This document shows positions 63,704 to 64,000 of a stretch of 64,000 nt of DNA, piece after piece. A model generated the notes under the pieces. That model had not been told where the DNA came from and did no database searches. It saw only the letters and a program-made list of their open reading frames with translations. The DNA lies in assembly GCF_900114045.1 (NCBI RefSeq), contig NZ_FORQ01000001.1, positions 1,091,662 to 1,155,661 of the forward strand. Reading direction: 5' to 3'. The stretch is from Kaistella treverensis (GTDB lineage Bacteria; Bacteroidota; Bacteroidia; Flavobacteriales; Weeksellaceae). Position numbers and translations under genes: made by a program. How positions within the stretch are numbered: position 1 is the stretch's first letter; the number at the start of each line of letters is the position of its first letter.

Positions 63704-64000
63704 AAAAAAGCCTTGTCATGAAACAGTCCCGCAGAGCCCGTAAAGCTCATATTGACAAGGCCAATGCACTTAGCGTCAAGAAGCAGTGCGAAGTGTTGCA
63801 GATTTCGCGCAGCTCCCATTATTACAGGAAAGTTCCGCAAAGCAATCTGAACCTAAATCTGATGCGTCTGATCGATGAGGAGTTCCTGAACCGTCCCTGG
63901 AAAGGCGTTCCCAGAATGACGAACTGGCTCCAAAAGGACATGGGCTATGCCATCAACAAAAAGCGTGTGGAAAGACTTTACAGGGTTATGGGCTTGAGTG
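63697..64000 (+). CDS. IS3-family transposase OrfB, N-terminal part
   Basis: Frame -1 relative to OrfA. It reads through FLKKSLV and then MKQSRRARKAHIDKANAL, with the I-S-R-S-S-H-Y-Y-R helix and W-K-G-V-P-R-M-T-N-W-L typical of the HTH_21 region before the DDE integrase core. An independent ATG lies at 63718. The catalytic part is beyond the window. Confidence 0.82.

Larger units (their letters stand above)
63390..64000 (+). mobile_element. IS3-family insertion sequence, left part
   Basis: A terminal sequence around 63390-63420 (GTTACCCCCGAAAATCGGAC and on) precedes orfA and orfB in the IS3 order. The element continues past the window end, so its right end and target duplication cannot be seen. 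The exact left end is uncertain. Confidence 0.75.

Overview
The window looks like chromosome of a Flavobacteriia / Weeksellaceae member (Chryseobacterium-Kaistella type, Bacteroidota). The evidence is AT-rich intergenic DNA, many TAnnTTTG -7 promoter elements, a type IX secretion sorting-domain protein, a BatABCD aerotolerance cluster, a mevalonate-pathway decarboxylase, TonB-dependent iron uptake and a long-tailed ribosomal protein S16. Assignment is by gene content and recall of families only; no search was run.

Core region (1 to about 43.9 kb): rimM (partial) and rpsP; a TonB siderophore receptor with an iron-box-like operator pair and a PepSY membrane protein; APC permease and ABC-F ATPase; a DUF2383-type protein; a thioredoxin-fold secreted protein; GH25 lysozyme; a two-domain ALDH16-like aldehyde dehydrogenase next to deoC and an Lrp regulator; an EEP nuclease; trmD and NDH-2; a T9SS mini-protein; hemB; nitroreductase, Gre-like factor, rlmB, DinB; the moxR-DUF58-BatD-like-batA-batB-batC-batD run; MarC; diphosphomevalonate decarboxylase, acyl-CoA ligase, epimerase, hydrolase, pdxJ and an MscS channel; DUF456, ung, a Smr-less MutS2 and a Zn/Cd-type P-ATPase. 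Several genes have the -7 element only 4 to 6 bases before the start codon and are probably translated leaderless. Two families of intergenic repeats are scattered through this part.

Accessory island (43.95 kb to beyond the window end): it begins at a 3'-terminal fragment of tRNA-Phe that still has its native terminator, the usual scar of integration into a tRNA gene. First comes an array of minus-strand single genes or pairs (ADP-ribosylglycohydrolase plus small partner, AbiV, a DUF5677-like protein, a membrane-anchored protein). These are separated by about 200-bp imperfect palindromes with GTTA-type core ends, resembling integron attC sites (a cassette array without a visible integrase). 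Then follows a complete plus-strand type 1 BREX phage-defence operon, brxA-brxB-brxC-pglX-pglZ-brxL. Its BrxL is unusual: after the AAA+ core it carries a MITD1-C-like (phospholipase D fold) domain and a C-terminal ASCH domain. Two unidentified small genes and the left part of an IS3-family element finish the window.

The island therefore stacks BREX with AbiV, HEPN-like and ADP-ribose-cleaving genes and can be read as a defence island. The BrxL architecture and the cassette-like array are the parts most worth a second look.
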